Part shown: piece after piece, positions 24,142 to 33,021 of the stretch
Numbering within the stretch: position 1 is the first letter of the stretch
Layout of the letters: every line of letters begins with the position of its first letter
Assembly (NCBI RefSeq): GCF_017377775.1
Contig: NZ_JAFVLN010000001.1
Span: 248,001-312,000, forward strand
Length of the DNA: 64,000 bases
Origin: Streptomyces sp. VRA16 Mangrove soil
GTDB taxonomy: Bacteria; Actinomycetota; Actinomycetes; Streptomycetales; Streptomycetaceae
Direction of reading: 5' to 3'
Translations under genes and position numbers: made by a program
Notes under the pieces: generated by a model
Database searches by the model: none
What the model saw: only the letters and a program-made list of their open reading frames with translations
Told to the model about the DNA's origin: nothing

Positions 24142-25776
24142 ATGAAGAAGGCTCTGACGGTCATGGCGGCCGGTGTGCCGCTGGTCGCGGCGGCGGTCTG
24201 TCTGCCGACCGCGTCGGCGGACGAGACCCGGAACACCGCCACCACCACCGCCACCACCACCGCCGCCTGCGCGGCACCTTCCGTGAAGGCCCCGGCCGGT
24301 GCCCGGGTGGAGTCCGTGACGGCGGTCCGTGACGCCGGCGGCGCCATCCACGGCAGCGGTGTTCTCGGCGGCGACGTCTACGACGTACCGGCCTTCTGCA
24401 AGGTGACGGTCACCCTCACCCACCCGGGGCAGGACGACCACGCCACGGTGCAGACCTGGCTGCCGCTGGAGAAGTGGAACGGCCGTTTCCAGGCGATCGG
24501 TGGCAGCGCCTACGCCGCCGGGGACAACGGGGTCGGCCTCGGCACCGCGGTCAAGAACGGCTACGCGGTGACCACCACGGACGCCGGCGTCGGCGACGTC
24601 GTGGACACCAGCTGGGTCCTCGACGGCCAGGGGCGGATCAACCGCACGGCGCTGAAGAACTTCGCCTCCCGCTCCCAGCACGAGGCCGCTGTCGTCGGCA
24701 AGGAAGTCGTGAACGGCGTCTACGCCCAACGTGCCGCCTACTCCTACTTCACCGGCTGCTCCACCGGCGGACGCCAGGGCTACATGGAGGCCCAGGCCTA
24801 CCCCGACGACTACGACGGCATCCTCGCGGACGCCCCCGGCATCAACTGGACCCAGTTTGAGGTCGCCACCCTGTGGCCGCAGGTGGTCCTGAACAACGAG
24901 AAGACCTATCCGACGGACTGCGAGCTGAAGGCCTTCACCGCCGCCGCCGTCAAGGCCTGCGACAAACTCGACGGTGTCACCGACGGTGTGGTCAACGACG
25001 CGTCCCGCTGCGACTTCGACCCCCGCCGGCTGATCGGCACCAAGGTCGTCTGCGACGGCAAGGAGCTGACCATCACGGTGGCCGACGCCACCGTCGTCCG
25101 CAAGATCTGGGACGGTCCGCGCACCACCTCGGGCCAGAAGCTGTGGTCCGGCGTCCCGATCGGCGCCGACCTCACGGGGCTGGCGCACTCTCAGCCCGAC
25201 GCCGCCACCGGCGTCGTCAAGGGCGTTCCGTTCCCGGTCCCCGCCGCCTGGGTCCAGCTCTTCCTCGAGAAGGATCCGTCCTTCGACCTCACGAAGATCA
25301 CCTACAGCGACTTCACGAAGCTGTTCCAGCAGTCCGTGGCCGAGTACGACGACGTCATCGGCACGAGCGACCCGGATCTGTCGGGCTTCCGCAAGTCCGG
25401 GGGCAAGCTCATCACCTGGCACGGCCAGGCCGACCAGTTCATCCCCACTCAGGGCACCGTGGACTACCGCAAGCAGGTCGAGCGGCAGATGGGCGGCTCC
25501 CAGCGGGTCGACGACTTCTACCGGCTCTTCCTCGCGCCGGACACCGACCACTGCGGCCTCAACGGCCAGGACGGTTCGGCCGACGGCCTCGCCGCGCTGA
25601 CCGACTGGGTCGAGCACGGCAAGGCGCCCGAGACCCTGCCGGCCACGCTGATCAACGCCCAGGGCGAGCAGGTCGACCGCGACCTGTGCGCCTACCCCGA
25701 GGTGTCCCGCTACAAGGGCCACGGCGACCCGTCCCTCGCCGCCAGCTTCCGTTGCGTGTCCCCCTCCCGGCACTGA
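24142..25776 (+). CDS. Secreted tannase/feruloyl-esterase family protein
   Basis: This 544-residue protein has a signal peptide (MKKALTVMAAGVPLVAAAV). It carries the tannase-family CS-D-HC motif: the nucleophile in FTGCSTGGRQGYMEAQAYP, with Cys next to Ser, and the late DTDHCGLN, where the His-adjacent Cys pairs with it. It hydrolyses ester bonds of phenolic acids such as gallate or ferulate outside the cell. Start ATG 24142; the ribosome site is weak. The small membrane protein gene follows after 36 bp. Confidence 0.92.
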   Translation: MKKALTVMAAGVPLVAAAVCLPTASADETRNTATTTATTTAACAAPSVKAPAGARVESVTAVRDAGGAIHGSGVLGGDVYDVPAFCKVTVTLTHPGQDDHATVQTWLPLEKWNGRFQAIGGSAYAAGDNGVGLGTAVKNGYAVTTTDAGVGDVVDTSWVLDGQGRINRTALKNFASRSQHEAAVVGKEVVNGVYAQRAAYSYFTGCSTGGRQGYMEAQAYPDDYDGILADAPGINWTQFEVATLWPQVVLNNEKTYPTDCELKAFTAAAVKACDKLDGVTDGVVNDASRCDFDPRRLIGTKVVCDGKELTITVADATVVRKIWDGPRTTSGQKLWSGVPIGADLTGLAHSQPDAATGVVKGVPFPVPAAWVQLFLEKDPSFDLTKITYSDFTKLFQQSVAEYDDVIGTSDPDLSGFRKSGGKLITWHGQADQFIPTQGTVDYRKQVERQMGGSQRVDDFYRLFLAPDTDHCGLNGQDGSADGLAALTDWVEHGKAPETLPATLINAQGEQVDRDLCAYPEVSRYKGHGDPSLAASFRCVSPSRH

Positions 25777-25812
25777 CCGGGACCACCCCCTGACCTGAGA
25801 GGCCCGACCGAC

Positions 25813-26403
25813 ATGAGCACCCAGACCGCGACCCCGAAACCGGCCGGACAGACGGCCACCGGCGAACGTGCCTCCTTGCTGAAGCTGTACCTGAGCCGTG
25901 GCATCCTCGCCGTGGCGTGGGCCCTGGCCTTCGCCCGCGCCCACGAGGACGTCGACGCCGTGGCGATCACGCTGCTGGTCGTCTATCCGCTGATCGACGC
26001 GGTGTCCTCGCTGCTCGACCACCGCGCCACCCCCGAGGGCGCCGAGCGCCGGGTCATCGCGTTCAACGGGGTGCTCAGCACGCTGGCCGCCATCGCGCTC
26101 GGCGTCGCCGGTGCCGGCGGCGAGGCGCCGGTGCTCCATGTGTTCGGCGTCTGGGCCGTCGTCTCCGGACTCGCCCAGGTGATCGTCGGACTGCGGCGGC
26201 GCGGCGCGGAGTTCGGCAAGCAGTGGCCGACCCTGATCTCGGGCGGGCTGTCCTTCCTCGTCGGCATCACCTACAACATCCAGGCCGCAGGCGACCATCC
26301 GTCGCTGGACGTGCTGTCGGTGTACGCCACCGGCGGCGGCGTGTGGTTCATCCTCCAGGCCCTGCTGCTGGGCTGGGGGTCCCGCCAACTGCGGACCGCC
26401 TGA
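25813..26403 (+). CDS. DUF308/HdeD-like integral membrane protein
   Basis: This 196-residue protein starts at ATG 25813, just downstream of the tannase gene, and is likely co-transcribed. It has a polar N-terminal ~25 residues followed by about six hydrophobic segments (ILAVAWALAFAR, AITLLVVYPLIDAV, TLAAIALGVAG, VFGVWAVVSGLAQVIVG, GLSFLVGITYNI, WFILQALLLGWG). Family assignment rests on overall pattern only. Function unknown. Confidence 0.75.
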   Translation: MSTQTATPKPAGQTATGERASLLKLYLSRGILAVAWALAFARAHEDVDAVAITLLVVYPLIDAVSSLLDHRATPEGAERRVIAFNGVLSTLAAIALGVAGAGGEAPVLHVFGVWAVVSGLAQVIVGLRRRGAEFGKQWPTLISGGLSFLVGITYNIQAAGDHPSLDVLSVYATGGGVWFILQALLLGWGSRQLRTA

Positions 26404-26422
26404 CCGCCCTGACCCGCAAGAA

Positions 26423-26461
26423 CGCCGCGGCCCGCGCCTTCGAAAGGCGCGGGCCGCGGCG
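26423..26461. terminator. Strong bidirectional terminator
   Basis: A perfect 18-bp inverted repeat (26423-26440 with 26444-26461) with a 3-nt loop lies between the convergent membrane-protein and P450 genes. Confidence 0.9.
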
Positions 26462-26485
26462 TGTCCGCGTCACTCGTGCCGAGGG

Positions 26486-27718
26486 TCAGCCCACCCGGTA
26501 GCGCACCGGCAGGGACAGCACCCCGCGGATGATGCCGGAGCCGATCCACTCCAACGAGTCCGCAGGTACGGCCAGTTCGAGCTCGGGGACACGGGCGAGC
26601 AGGACGCGCAGGGCGATCGCCGCCTCCAGACGGGCCAGCGGAGCGCCCAGGCAGTAGTGGATGCCGTGCCCGAAGGCCAGATGCCGGGCGCCCGGCCGGG
26701 ACACGTCGAGCACCGCGGGGTCACCGGTCTCGGCCTGCGGGGCGTCGCGGCCCGCCGAGCCGAGCGCGACGACGACCATGCTGCCCCGGGGGACCGGCAC
26801 CCCGCCCAGCCGGATGTCCTCGGCCGCGTAACGGCTCGTGGAGCGCTCGACGGAGGTGTCGTGGCGCAGGAACTCCTCGACCGCTCCGGCCGTCAGATCG
26901 GGCCGCTCGCGCAACAGGCGCAACTGGTCGGGGTGTTGGAGCAGCGACAGCAGCGCGTTGCCCAGCAGGTTCACCGTGCTCTCGTGGCCCGCGACGACCA
27001 GCATCATGGCCGTGCCCACCAGTTCCTCCTCGGTGAGCCGGCCGTCCTCCTCGTCGCGCACGGCGACCAGCGCGGACAGCAGGTCGTCCCGGGGATCGCG
27101 CCGCTTGTCCGCGACCAGGCCGGCCAGCATCGCGTGCAGTCCGGCCAGCGCCGTGCGGTGGTCCGGCGACGCCACCTGGAGCGCCTGTGCCGACCAGCGG
27201 CGGAAGTTGCGGTGGTGCTCCTCGGGGATGCCGAGGAGTTCGGCGATCACGGTGGCCGGCAGCGGGGCGTTGAACGCCTCGACGAGATCGGCCTCGCCCG
27301 CGGGCGGCAGCGCGTCGATCAAAGAGTGGGCGATCTGCTCGATGCGCGGGGCCAGTTCGGCCGTACGGCGCGGGGTGAAGGCGGCCGCGGCCAGGCGGCG
27401 CAGCCGGGTGTGCTCGGGCGGGTCGGCCTCCATCATCTGCGCGCCGAGCCCGACCGAGGGCTTGTGCAGGACGTAGCCCGCGGCGGCCAGTGCCTCGGCG
27501 GCGGGGGTGGCGTCCTTGAGCAGCGCGGGATGGGCCAGCGCCTCCCGGGCCAGGTCGTATCCGACCACCACCCAGCCCTTCAGCCCGAGATGGAACTCGG
27601 CCGGATGGATCGGCCCGAGCTCCCGCAGCCGGGCGTACCGCGCGGGAGCGTCGGCCTTGAACGCGGGATCGATGACCACGCGGCCGTCCCGATAAGGGTG
27701 TTCCTGGTGAGGGCTCAT
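26486..27718 (-). CDS. Cytochrome P450
   Basis: This 410-residue bacterial class I P450 has the I-helix oxygen-binding AGHEST, the K-helix EEFLRHDTS region (ExxR) and the heme loop FGHGIHYCLGAPLARLE with Cys356 as thiolate ligand. Start ATG 27718. No ferredoxin or ferredoxin reductase gene adjoins, so redox partners must come from elsewhere. It stands alone between terminators, with no biosynthetic cluster visible; a xenobiotic-oxidising role fits the surroundings but is inference. Confidence 0.95.
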   Translation of the reverse strand: MSPHQEHPYRDGRVVIDPAFKADAPARYARLRELGPIHPAEFHLGLKGWVVVGYDLAREALAHPALLKDATPAAEALAAAGYVLHKPSVGLGAQMMEADPPEHTRLRRLAAAAFTPRRTAELAPRIEQIAHSLIDALPPAGEADLVEAFNAPLPATVIAELLGIPEEHHRNFRRWSAQALQVASPDHRTALAGLHAMLAGLVADKRRDPRDDLLSALVAVRDEEDGRLTEEELVGTAMMLVVAGHESTVNLLGNALLSLLQHPDQLRLLRERPDLTAGAVEEFLRHDTSVERSTSRYAAEDIRLGGVPVPRGSMVVVALGSAGRDAPQAETGDPAVLDVSRPGARHLAFGHGIHYCLGAPLARLEAAIALRVLLARVPELELAVPADSLEWIGSGIIRGVLSLPVRYRVG

Positions 27719-27811
27719 GACATGTGTCCTTCCCTTTCGCGGCGTCCTGCCGACGTCCTGAGAACGTGCGGAATCCGCCGCGGGTTCAGGCGGCGGATCC
27801 GGCGCACGGGT

Positions 27812-27852
27812 GTGCCTGAGGGGCACGCGCGTCGCGCGTGCCCCTCAGGCAC
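27812..27852. terminator. Strong terminator of the Bax-inhibitor-like gene
   Basis: A perfect 20-bp inverted repeat (27812-27831 with 27833-27852) lies just downstream of the stop at 27870 and insulates the P450 gene. Confidence 0.85.
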
Positions 27853-27869
27853 CGGAGGTGTCGGTGACG

Positions 27870-28730
27870 TCAGTCGTCGCTGTTGAAGATGGTCAGCACG
27901 CGCAGCACCTCCAGATAGATCCACACCAGCGTCATGGTGATCCCGAAAGCGGCGAGCCAGGCCTCCTCGCGCGGGGCGCCGTGGGCGACGGCGTCCTCCA
28001 CCTGCCGGAAGTCCAGGGCGAGGAAGGCCGCGCCGAGCAGGACACCGACGATGCCGAAGGCGATGCCGAGCCCACCGCTCTGGAAGCCGAGGCCGTCACC
28101 CGCGCCGAAGAGGGCGAAGAGGGAGTCGGCGACCAGCAGGATCAGAAAGCCGGTCGCGGCGGCGGTGACGAACCCGGCGAACCGCCGGTCGACCCGGATC
28201 CAGCGCCTGCGGTACGCGATGAGCACACCGGCGGAGACGGCGAAGGTGCCGAGCACCGCCTGCACGACCACCCCGGGGGATATGTACGTCGAGACCGTGC
28301 TGGACAGCACGCCCAGGAACACGCCCTCGAACGCCGCGTAACCGAGGATCAGGGCCGGGGACGGCGTCCGCCTGAACGACTGGGCCATCGAAAGCGCGAA
28401 GGCGACGAACGCCGCGCCCAGTGCGAGGCCGTAGGACATGTCGAGGTGGGCCGCGTCGACCGGAAGCAGGAGCCAGGACAGCACGGCCGCCAGGGCCACG
28501 GTGCCCAGCGTCGTCCCGGTGCGGACGACCACGTCGTCCATGGTCACGGCATCCGGGGAAGTGGTGGTGGCCGCGGCGGGGTCGGCGCCGGGGGCGTAGG
28601 GGTTGGCCAGGTGGTCGTCGAGCCGTGCGCCGCCGAGCGACGCTCCCACCGGCTGCTTCGCGAAGCTGACGGCCCGGCCGGTGTCACGGGCCGCACCCCA
28701 GCGGGAAAGGATCGGGTTGCTGCTCTTCAC
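27870..28730 (-). CDS. Bax inhibitor-1/YccA family integral membrane protein
   Basis: This 286-residue protein starts at GTG 28730 after GGAGGAAC. It is a typical actinobacterial member: the VKSSNPILSRW N-terminus, seven hydrophobic segments, the YAAFEGVFLGVLSS block and a C-terminal EEAWLAAFGITMTLVWIYLE that continues to LRVLTIF. It is paralogous to 7168-8055 but better conserved. The promoter region holds one GTCACC-N9-GGTGAC dyad, shared with the divergent regulator gene. Confidence 0.92.
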   Translation of the reverse strand: MKSSNPILSRWGAARDTGRAVSFAKQPVGASLGGARLDDHLANPYAPGADPAAATTTSPDAVTMDDVVVRTGTTLGTVALAAVLSWLLLPVDAAHLDMSYGLALGAAFVAFALSMAQSFRRTPSPALILGYAAFEGVFLGVLSSTVSTYISPGVVVQAVLGTFAVSAGVLIAYRRRWIRVDRRFAGFVTAAATGFLILLVADSLFALFGAGDGLGFQSGGLGIAFGIVGVLLGAAFLALDFRQVEDAVAHGAPREEAWLAAFGITMTLVWIYLEVLRVLTIFNSDD

Positions 28731-28851
28731 GTCGTTCCTCCTGGTCCGCCGCGTCGGTGCGGCCTGGGGCGAAGCGTCGACATCGAGTGCCCTGGTGGCA
28801 TACGTGTGGACGGGATACGCATCGGGTCGACGAGGGCGACCCCGTTTGCGT

Positions 28852-28872
28852 GTCACCACCCTAACAGGTGAC
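28852..28872. promoter_or_regulatory. Single GTCACC-N9-GGTGAC operator between Bax-inhibitor-like and NB-ARC regulator genes
   Basis: GTCACC-ACCCTAACA-GGTGAC has perfect half-sites. It lies 122 bp from the Bax-inhibitor start and about 110-150 bp from the divergent regulator start, so it could control either. Confidence 0.68.
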
Positions 28873-28983
28873 GATCGGCTGGGGTGGTGATCCGCGCGAT
28901 GTCGAGGACGGAAGCCCTCCACCTCGCACGATGCGCTCCTCGACCACACCTCCCGGGACGTCCCGCTGCCGCACCTTGCTTTA

Positions 28984-31290
28984 ATGACCGTTCCAGAACG
29001 GGTACGCCAGGGGGCGGGTGTGGACACTGCGGGATTCGGTGGACTGCTGCGGGAGGCGCGGCAGCGCGCTCTGCTGACGCTGGAGAGTCTCGCGGCGGCG
29101 TCCGGGGTGAGTGCCCGTGCCATCAGCGACATGGAGCGGGGGCAGAGCCTCCCGCGGCAGGCGACGCTGAGCGAGCTGCTGGACGCCCTGGAACTGGACG
29201 AGGGCGAGCGGCGCCGCCTCGCCGAGGCGGCCACACGGCGCAGGCGGCAGAACTCCGGGCGGGTGCCCCGGCAACTGCCGCCCGATCTGGCGGTGTTCCG
29301 GGGCCGGACGGCGGCGCTGGCCGCGGCCCACGAGCTCACCGCGCAGGTCACCGAGCCGGGCGGACACGTCGTCGTCGCCGCCGTCGGCGGGATGGCGGGG
29401 GTGGGCAAGACGACCCTGGCCGTGCACTGGGCGCACCAGGTGGCGGACCGGTTCCCGGACGGGCAGCTGTATGTGAACCTGCGTGGCTTCGAGGACGCGG
29501 GGCACCCCATGGACCCGGCCGAGGCCCTGAGCGGGTTCCTCACCGCGCTCGGGGTGGCCGACGCCGACCTGCCGCGCGCCACCGAGGACCGCAGCGCCCT
29601 GTTCCGGGAGCTGGCGGCGTCCCGGCGGCTGATCATCGTGCTGGACAACGCGCGCGACGAGGAGCAGGTGCGGCCGCTGCTGCCGGCCTCGACGCGCTGC
29701 CTGACGGTCGTCACCTCGCGCAGCCAACTCGTCGGCCTGGTCGCCATGGAAGGGGCACGGCCGGTCGCTCTCGACGTGTGGACGCGCAAGGAGGCGCTGT
29801 CCGCGCTGGCCGCGCGGATCGGTGAGGAACGTGTCCGGGCGGAACCCGAGGCGGCCGTGGCGCTGGTGGAACTCTGCGGCCACCTGGCCCTTGCGGTCGC
29901 GATCGTCGCGGCCCAACTGAGCGCGACACCGGGGCTTTCGCTGCGGACGGCCGTACGCGAGTTGCGCGGGACCGGGCCGCTCCTGGACGCGCTGTCGGCC
30001 GACGCCCGGCGCGGCGACGTCCGCGTCGTGTTCTCGTGGTCGTACCGGGCCCTGCCGCCGGACACGGCCGCCTTCTTCCGGCATCTGGCGCTGCACCCGG
30101 GACCGTCGGCCTCGGCGGAGGCGGCCGCCTCGCTCGCTGGGGTGAGTGTGCGCGAGGCCCGGCGGCATCTGCGACAGCTGACCGCGGCGAACCTGCTGGC
30201 GCGGGACGCGGAGGGCCGCCATGTGCTGCACGACCTCGTGCGCGCCTATGGCGTCGAACTCGCCGAACGGGAGAAGGACGACGGCCTCGGCGCCCGGGTG
30301 CGACTGTTCGACTACCTCTGCCACAACGCCTACACGGCCAACCGCCTCCTCGGGGAAGCCGTGAATCGGGAGGTCGTGTCCCCGGGGCAGGCAGTGGTGC
30401 GTGTCGCGCTCGACACGCGCGAGGAGGTACTGGACTGGTTCCGCCAGGAGCAGGGGACGGCCGCTTCGGCGCTGCACTCCATGGGCGACGAGCCACGACT
30501 GCTGCGCATCGGTATGACGCTCAGCAGGGAATGGGTGAGCTACTACTCGGTCCGGGGGCGCTGGAACGAGGAGATCCAGACCGCGCGCATCGGCCTGGAC
30601 GCCGCACTGCGGCTCGACGAGCCGGCTGTCATCGTGTTCAACGCCGCGGATCTGGCCCGTCCGTTGGCGCAGAAGGGCGAGCTCGACGAGGCCGACCGGC
30701 ACGTCGAGCTGATGCTCGCTCAGCTGCACCGGCTCGGCCCGTCGGAGCGGGCGTTCACCGAGCGGAACGTCGGCTGGGTGCGCGGACGGCAGAAGCGCTA
30801 CGACGAGGCCCTGCACCATGCAGGCCGGGCGCTGGAGATGTACCGCGCGCTCGGCGAGGAGCGGGCCATGGCCCGCGAGATGAACGCGGTGGGCTGGTAT
30901 CTGGCCCTGCTCGGCCGGTACGAGGAGACGATCACTCTGTGCACGGAGGCGATCCCTCTGCTCCAGCGGGACGCCAACCCCCGGATCGAGGCCGCCGCCT
31001 GGGACACCATGGGCTACGCCCGGCAGCGCCTCGGCGACCTCGACGGCGCGGCCTCGAACTACCGGGAGTCGCTGCGGGTCTATGCCGAGGCCTTCGACAA
31101 CCACAACCAGGCCGAGGTCCTCGACCACCTCGCGACCGCACAGCGGGAACAGGGCGATGACACGGCGGCGCGCGCGAGCTGGCTACGGGCCGCCGATCTG
31201 CTGAGCGAGATCGACGACCCGCGCGCAGCCCACATGCGGGCCAAGGCGGAAGCTCTGGACACCTCAGGGGAATCTCCCGAATCGCGCTGA
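28984..31290 (+). CDS. XRE-NB-ARC-TPR (STAND-type) transcriptional regulator
   Basis: Up to 768 residues. An XRE helix-turn-helix lies at ~18-72 (LESLAAASGVSARAISDMER). An NB-ARC ATPase follows, with Walker A GGMAGVGKTTLA near residue 135 and Walker B-like RLIIVLDNARDE, and then C-terminal TPR repeats. Such proteins couple nucleotide state and a signal sensed by TPRs to DNA binding. The true start may be GTG 29020, which has AGGGGGCGG upstream and gives the usual short N-terminus (VDTAGFGGLLREAR); ATG 28984 lacks a good site. Targets unknown. Confidence 0.92.
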   Translation: MTVPERVRQGAGVDTAGFGGLLREARQRALLTLESLAAASGVSARAISDMERGQSLPRQATLSELLDALELDEGERRRLAEAATRRRRQNSGRVPRQLPPDLAVFRGRTAALAAAHELTAQVTEPGGHVVVAAVGGMAGVGKTTLAVHWAHQVADRFPDGQLYVNLRGFEDAGHPMDPAEALSGFLTALGVADADLPRATEDRSALFRELAASRRLIIVLDNARDEEQVRPLLPASTRCLTVVTSRSQLVGLVAMEGARPVALDVWTRKEALSALAARIGEERVRAEPEAAVALVELCGHLALAVAIVAAQLSATPGLSLRTAVRELRGTGPLLDALSADARRGDVRVVFSWSYRALPPDTAAFFRHLALHPGPSASAEAAASLAGVSVREARRHLRQLTAANLLARDAEGRHVLHDLVRAYGVELAEREKDDGLGARVRLFDYLCHNAYTANRLLGEAVNREVVSPGQAVVRVALDTREEVLDWFRQEQGTAASALHSMGDEPRLLRIGMTLSREWVSYYSVRGRWNEEIQTARIGLDAALRLDEPAVIVFNAADLARPLAQKGELDEADRHVELMLAQLHRLGPSERAFTERNVGWVRGRQKRYDEALHHAGRALEMYRALGEERAMAREMNAVGWYLALLGRYEETITLCTEAIPLLQRDANPRIEAAAWDTMGYARQRLGDLDGAASNYRESLRVYAEAFDNHNQAEVLDHLATAQREQGDDTAARASWLRAADLLSEIDDPRAAHMRAKAEALDTSGESPESR

Positions 31291-31360
31291 CGCCGGCCGT
31301 GGTCGCGAGCCGCGCCCGCCGTGTCGTGCGGAACGCGGAGGCTGACACCCGAGCCATCAA

Positions 31361-31423
31361 GTAACCGTCTTGACCGGTGACGTAATTGCGTGTCACTCTT
31401 ACGTCACCAGTCAGAGCAGTTAT
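31361..31423 (+). promoter_or_regulatory. Paired GTCACC-type operators, promoter of SRPBCC-SDR genes
   Basis: A strong dyad at 31361-31381 (GTAACC-GTCTTGACC-GGTGAC) is followed 42 bp on by a weaker copy at 31403-31423 (GTCACC-AGTCAGAGC-AGTTAT). The spacer sequences match those of the equivalent sites upstream of the secreted hydrolase. TTGACC with CACTCT 18 bp on could be the promoter. Confidence 0.72.
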
Positions 31424-31441
31424 GCATCAGGTGGGGAAACC

Positions 31442-31870
31442 ATGGCAGTCGTCCGCTTTCAGCTCCGGTCCCGGCTCGACCCCAAGGGTGTGCTGGAGGT
31501 GCTGACCGATTTCAGCCCCGCGCGCGCCGAGGTCTGGCCCACCATCGACGCCGACCACTTCGAGGTCCACGACCTCGGCGACACCTGGGCCGAGGTCACC
31601 GAGGGCACCGCCGCGGCCTGGGAGCGGGCGCGCTACGAGTGGCAGCCGACCGGCGACAAGGTCACCATCAGCACGCTGGACTCCAAGCTCTTCGGCGCCG
31701 GCGGCGGCTGGGTCTTCACGATGACCCCGGAGGACACCGGCACCCGGGTCGACGTCGAACTGACCCGGCAGCCCGGCACGTTCAAGGGCAAGATGCTCGC
31801 CGCACTCCTCCCGCTCGTCGCTCCCGCGTCCCTGCGCAAGTCGTTCGCCGGGCCCCTGCAGGCGCAGTGA
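31442..31870 (+). CDS. SRPBCC (START/Bet v1-like) family protein
   Basis: This 142-residue protein has the alternating strands and long C-terminal helix of the SRPBCC fold: VVRFQLRSRLDPKGVLEVL, FEVHDLGDTWAEVTEG, and a C-terminal KGKMLAALLPLVAPASLRKS helix. The fold binds hydrophobic small molecules. Start ATG 31442, with AGGTGGGG upstream. The SDR follows after 97 bp and is likely in the same transcript. Confidence 0.85.
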   Translation: MAVVRFQLRSRLDPKGVLEVLTDFSPARAEVWPTIDADHFEVHDLGDTWAEVTEGTAAAWERARYEWQPTGDKVTISTLDSKLFGAGGGWVFTMTPEDTGTRVDVELTRQPGTFKGKMLAALLPLVAPASLRKSFAGPLQAQ

Positions 31871-31967
31871 GCGGGACGGAACACCGGACCCGGACCGGGA
31901 AGAGCACCGACACCCCCCGGCCGACCTCCCGAACCGACATCACGACACAAAGAACTGAGGAAACGTC

Positions 31968-32786
31968 ATGAGCAAGACCTGGTTGATCACCGGCTCCTCC
32001 CGCGGCCTGGGCCGCGCCCTCACCGAGGCCGTCCTGGAGGCCGGCCACGACGTGGTCGCCACCGCCCGTCGTACCGAGTCCCTGAACGATCTCGCCGAGA
32101 AGTACGGCGACCACATCCGGCCGGTCACCCTGGACGTGACCGACGCCGAGGCCGCGCGGCGTGCCGTGCGGGCGGCCGTGGACACCTTCGGTCGCCTGGA
32201 CGTCATCGTGAACAACGCGGGCTACGCCGACATGGCCGCCATCGAGGACATGTCCGACCAGGCCTTCCGGGACCAGATCGAGGCCAACCTCTTCGGCGTC
32301 GTCAACGTCACCAAGGCCGCCCTGCCCGTCCTGCGGGAACAGGGCTCCGGCCACATCATGCAGATCTCCTCCGTCGGCGGGCGCGTCGGCGTCCCGGGTC
32401 TTGGCGCCTACCAGGCGGCCAAGTGGGCCGTCGGTGGCTTCTCCGAGGTCCTGGCCCAGGAAGTGGCCCCGCTCGGCATCAAGGTCACCGTCGTCGAGCC
32501 GGGTGGCATGCGCACCGAGTGGGCCGGCTCCTCCATGGACACCCCGCCGGTCAGCGCACCTTATGAGGCCGTCGTCGGGGGAGCCGTCGGAATGATTCGC
32601 GGCGCGCACGGTCAGCAGCCCGGCGACCCCGCCCGCATCGCCCAGGTCCTGCTCGACATCGCGGAGACCGACCGGCCGCCGCTGCGCCTTCTTGTGGGCA
32701 AGGACGCCGTGGCCGCCGCCGGGAGCATGGCCGAACGGCTTGCCGCCCAGGACGCCGAATGGCGTGCCGTCAGCGAATCCGTATGA
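31968..32786 (+). CDS. Short-chain dehydrogenase/reductase (classical SDR)
   Basis: This 272-residue enzyme has TGSSRGLGRAL, NNAGYADM, the catalytic Ser in QISSVGGR and YQAAK. Start ATG 31968 follows GAGGAAAC. Paralogous to the SDR at 16213-17052. Together with the SRPBCC protein it forms a two-gene unit behind the paired operators; the substrate cannot be told. Confidence 0.93.
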   Translation: MSKTWLITGSSRGLGRALTEAVLEAGHDVVATARRTESLNDLAEKYGDHIRPVTLDVTDAEAARRAVRAAVDTFGRLDVIVNNAGYADMAAIEDMSDQAFRDQIEANLFGVVNVTKAALPVLREQGSGHIMQISSVGGRVGVPGLGAYQAAKWAVGGFSEVLAQEVAPLGIKVTVVEPGGMRTEWAGSSMDTPPVSAPYEAVVGGAVGMIRGAHGQQPGDPARIAQVLLDIAETDRPPLRLLVGKDAVAAAGSMAERLAAQDAEWRAVSESV

Positions 32787-33021
32787 CGGTGCGCAGGGCC
32801 TACGGCTGACCGCGGGGCATCTCCGCCGGTCAGCGGCGATGCGGACGGCCGGCCTGCGCGGAACCGGGTTCGACGGTCAGCCGCGGGAGGCCGCCCGGCC
32901 GTCGTCCGACGCAGCGGACGAGGGCACCGCCGCGCCGGGCACGCAGTCATTCGACGGATGTGTGCGCCACGACTTCCTGGCGAGACTGTGCATACCCCGC
33001 GACCGATGAAAGGTCACACGT

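Noticed and set aside
24079..26388. Minus-strand open frame opposite tannase and the membrane protein gene
   Set aside because: Composition is Gly/Asp/Val-rich shadow coding; the plus-strand genes have full domain matches and a signal peptide.
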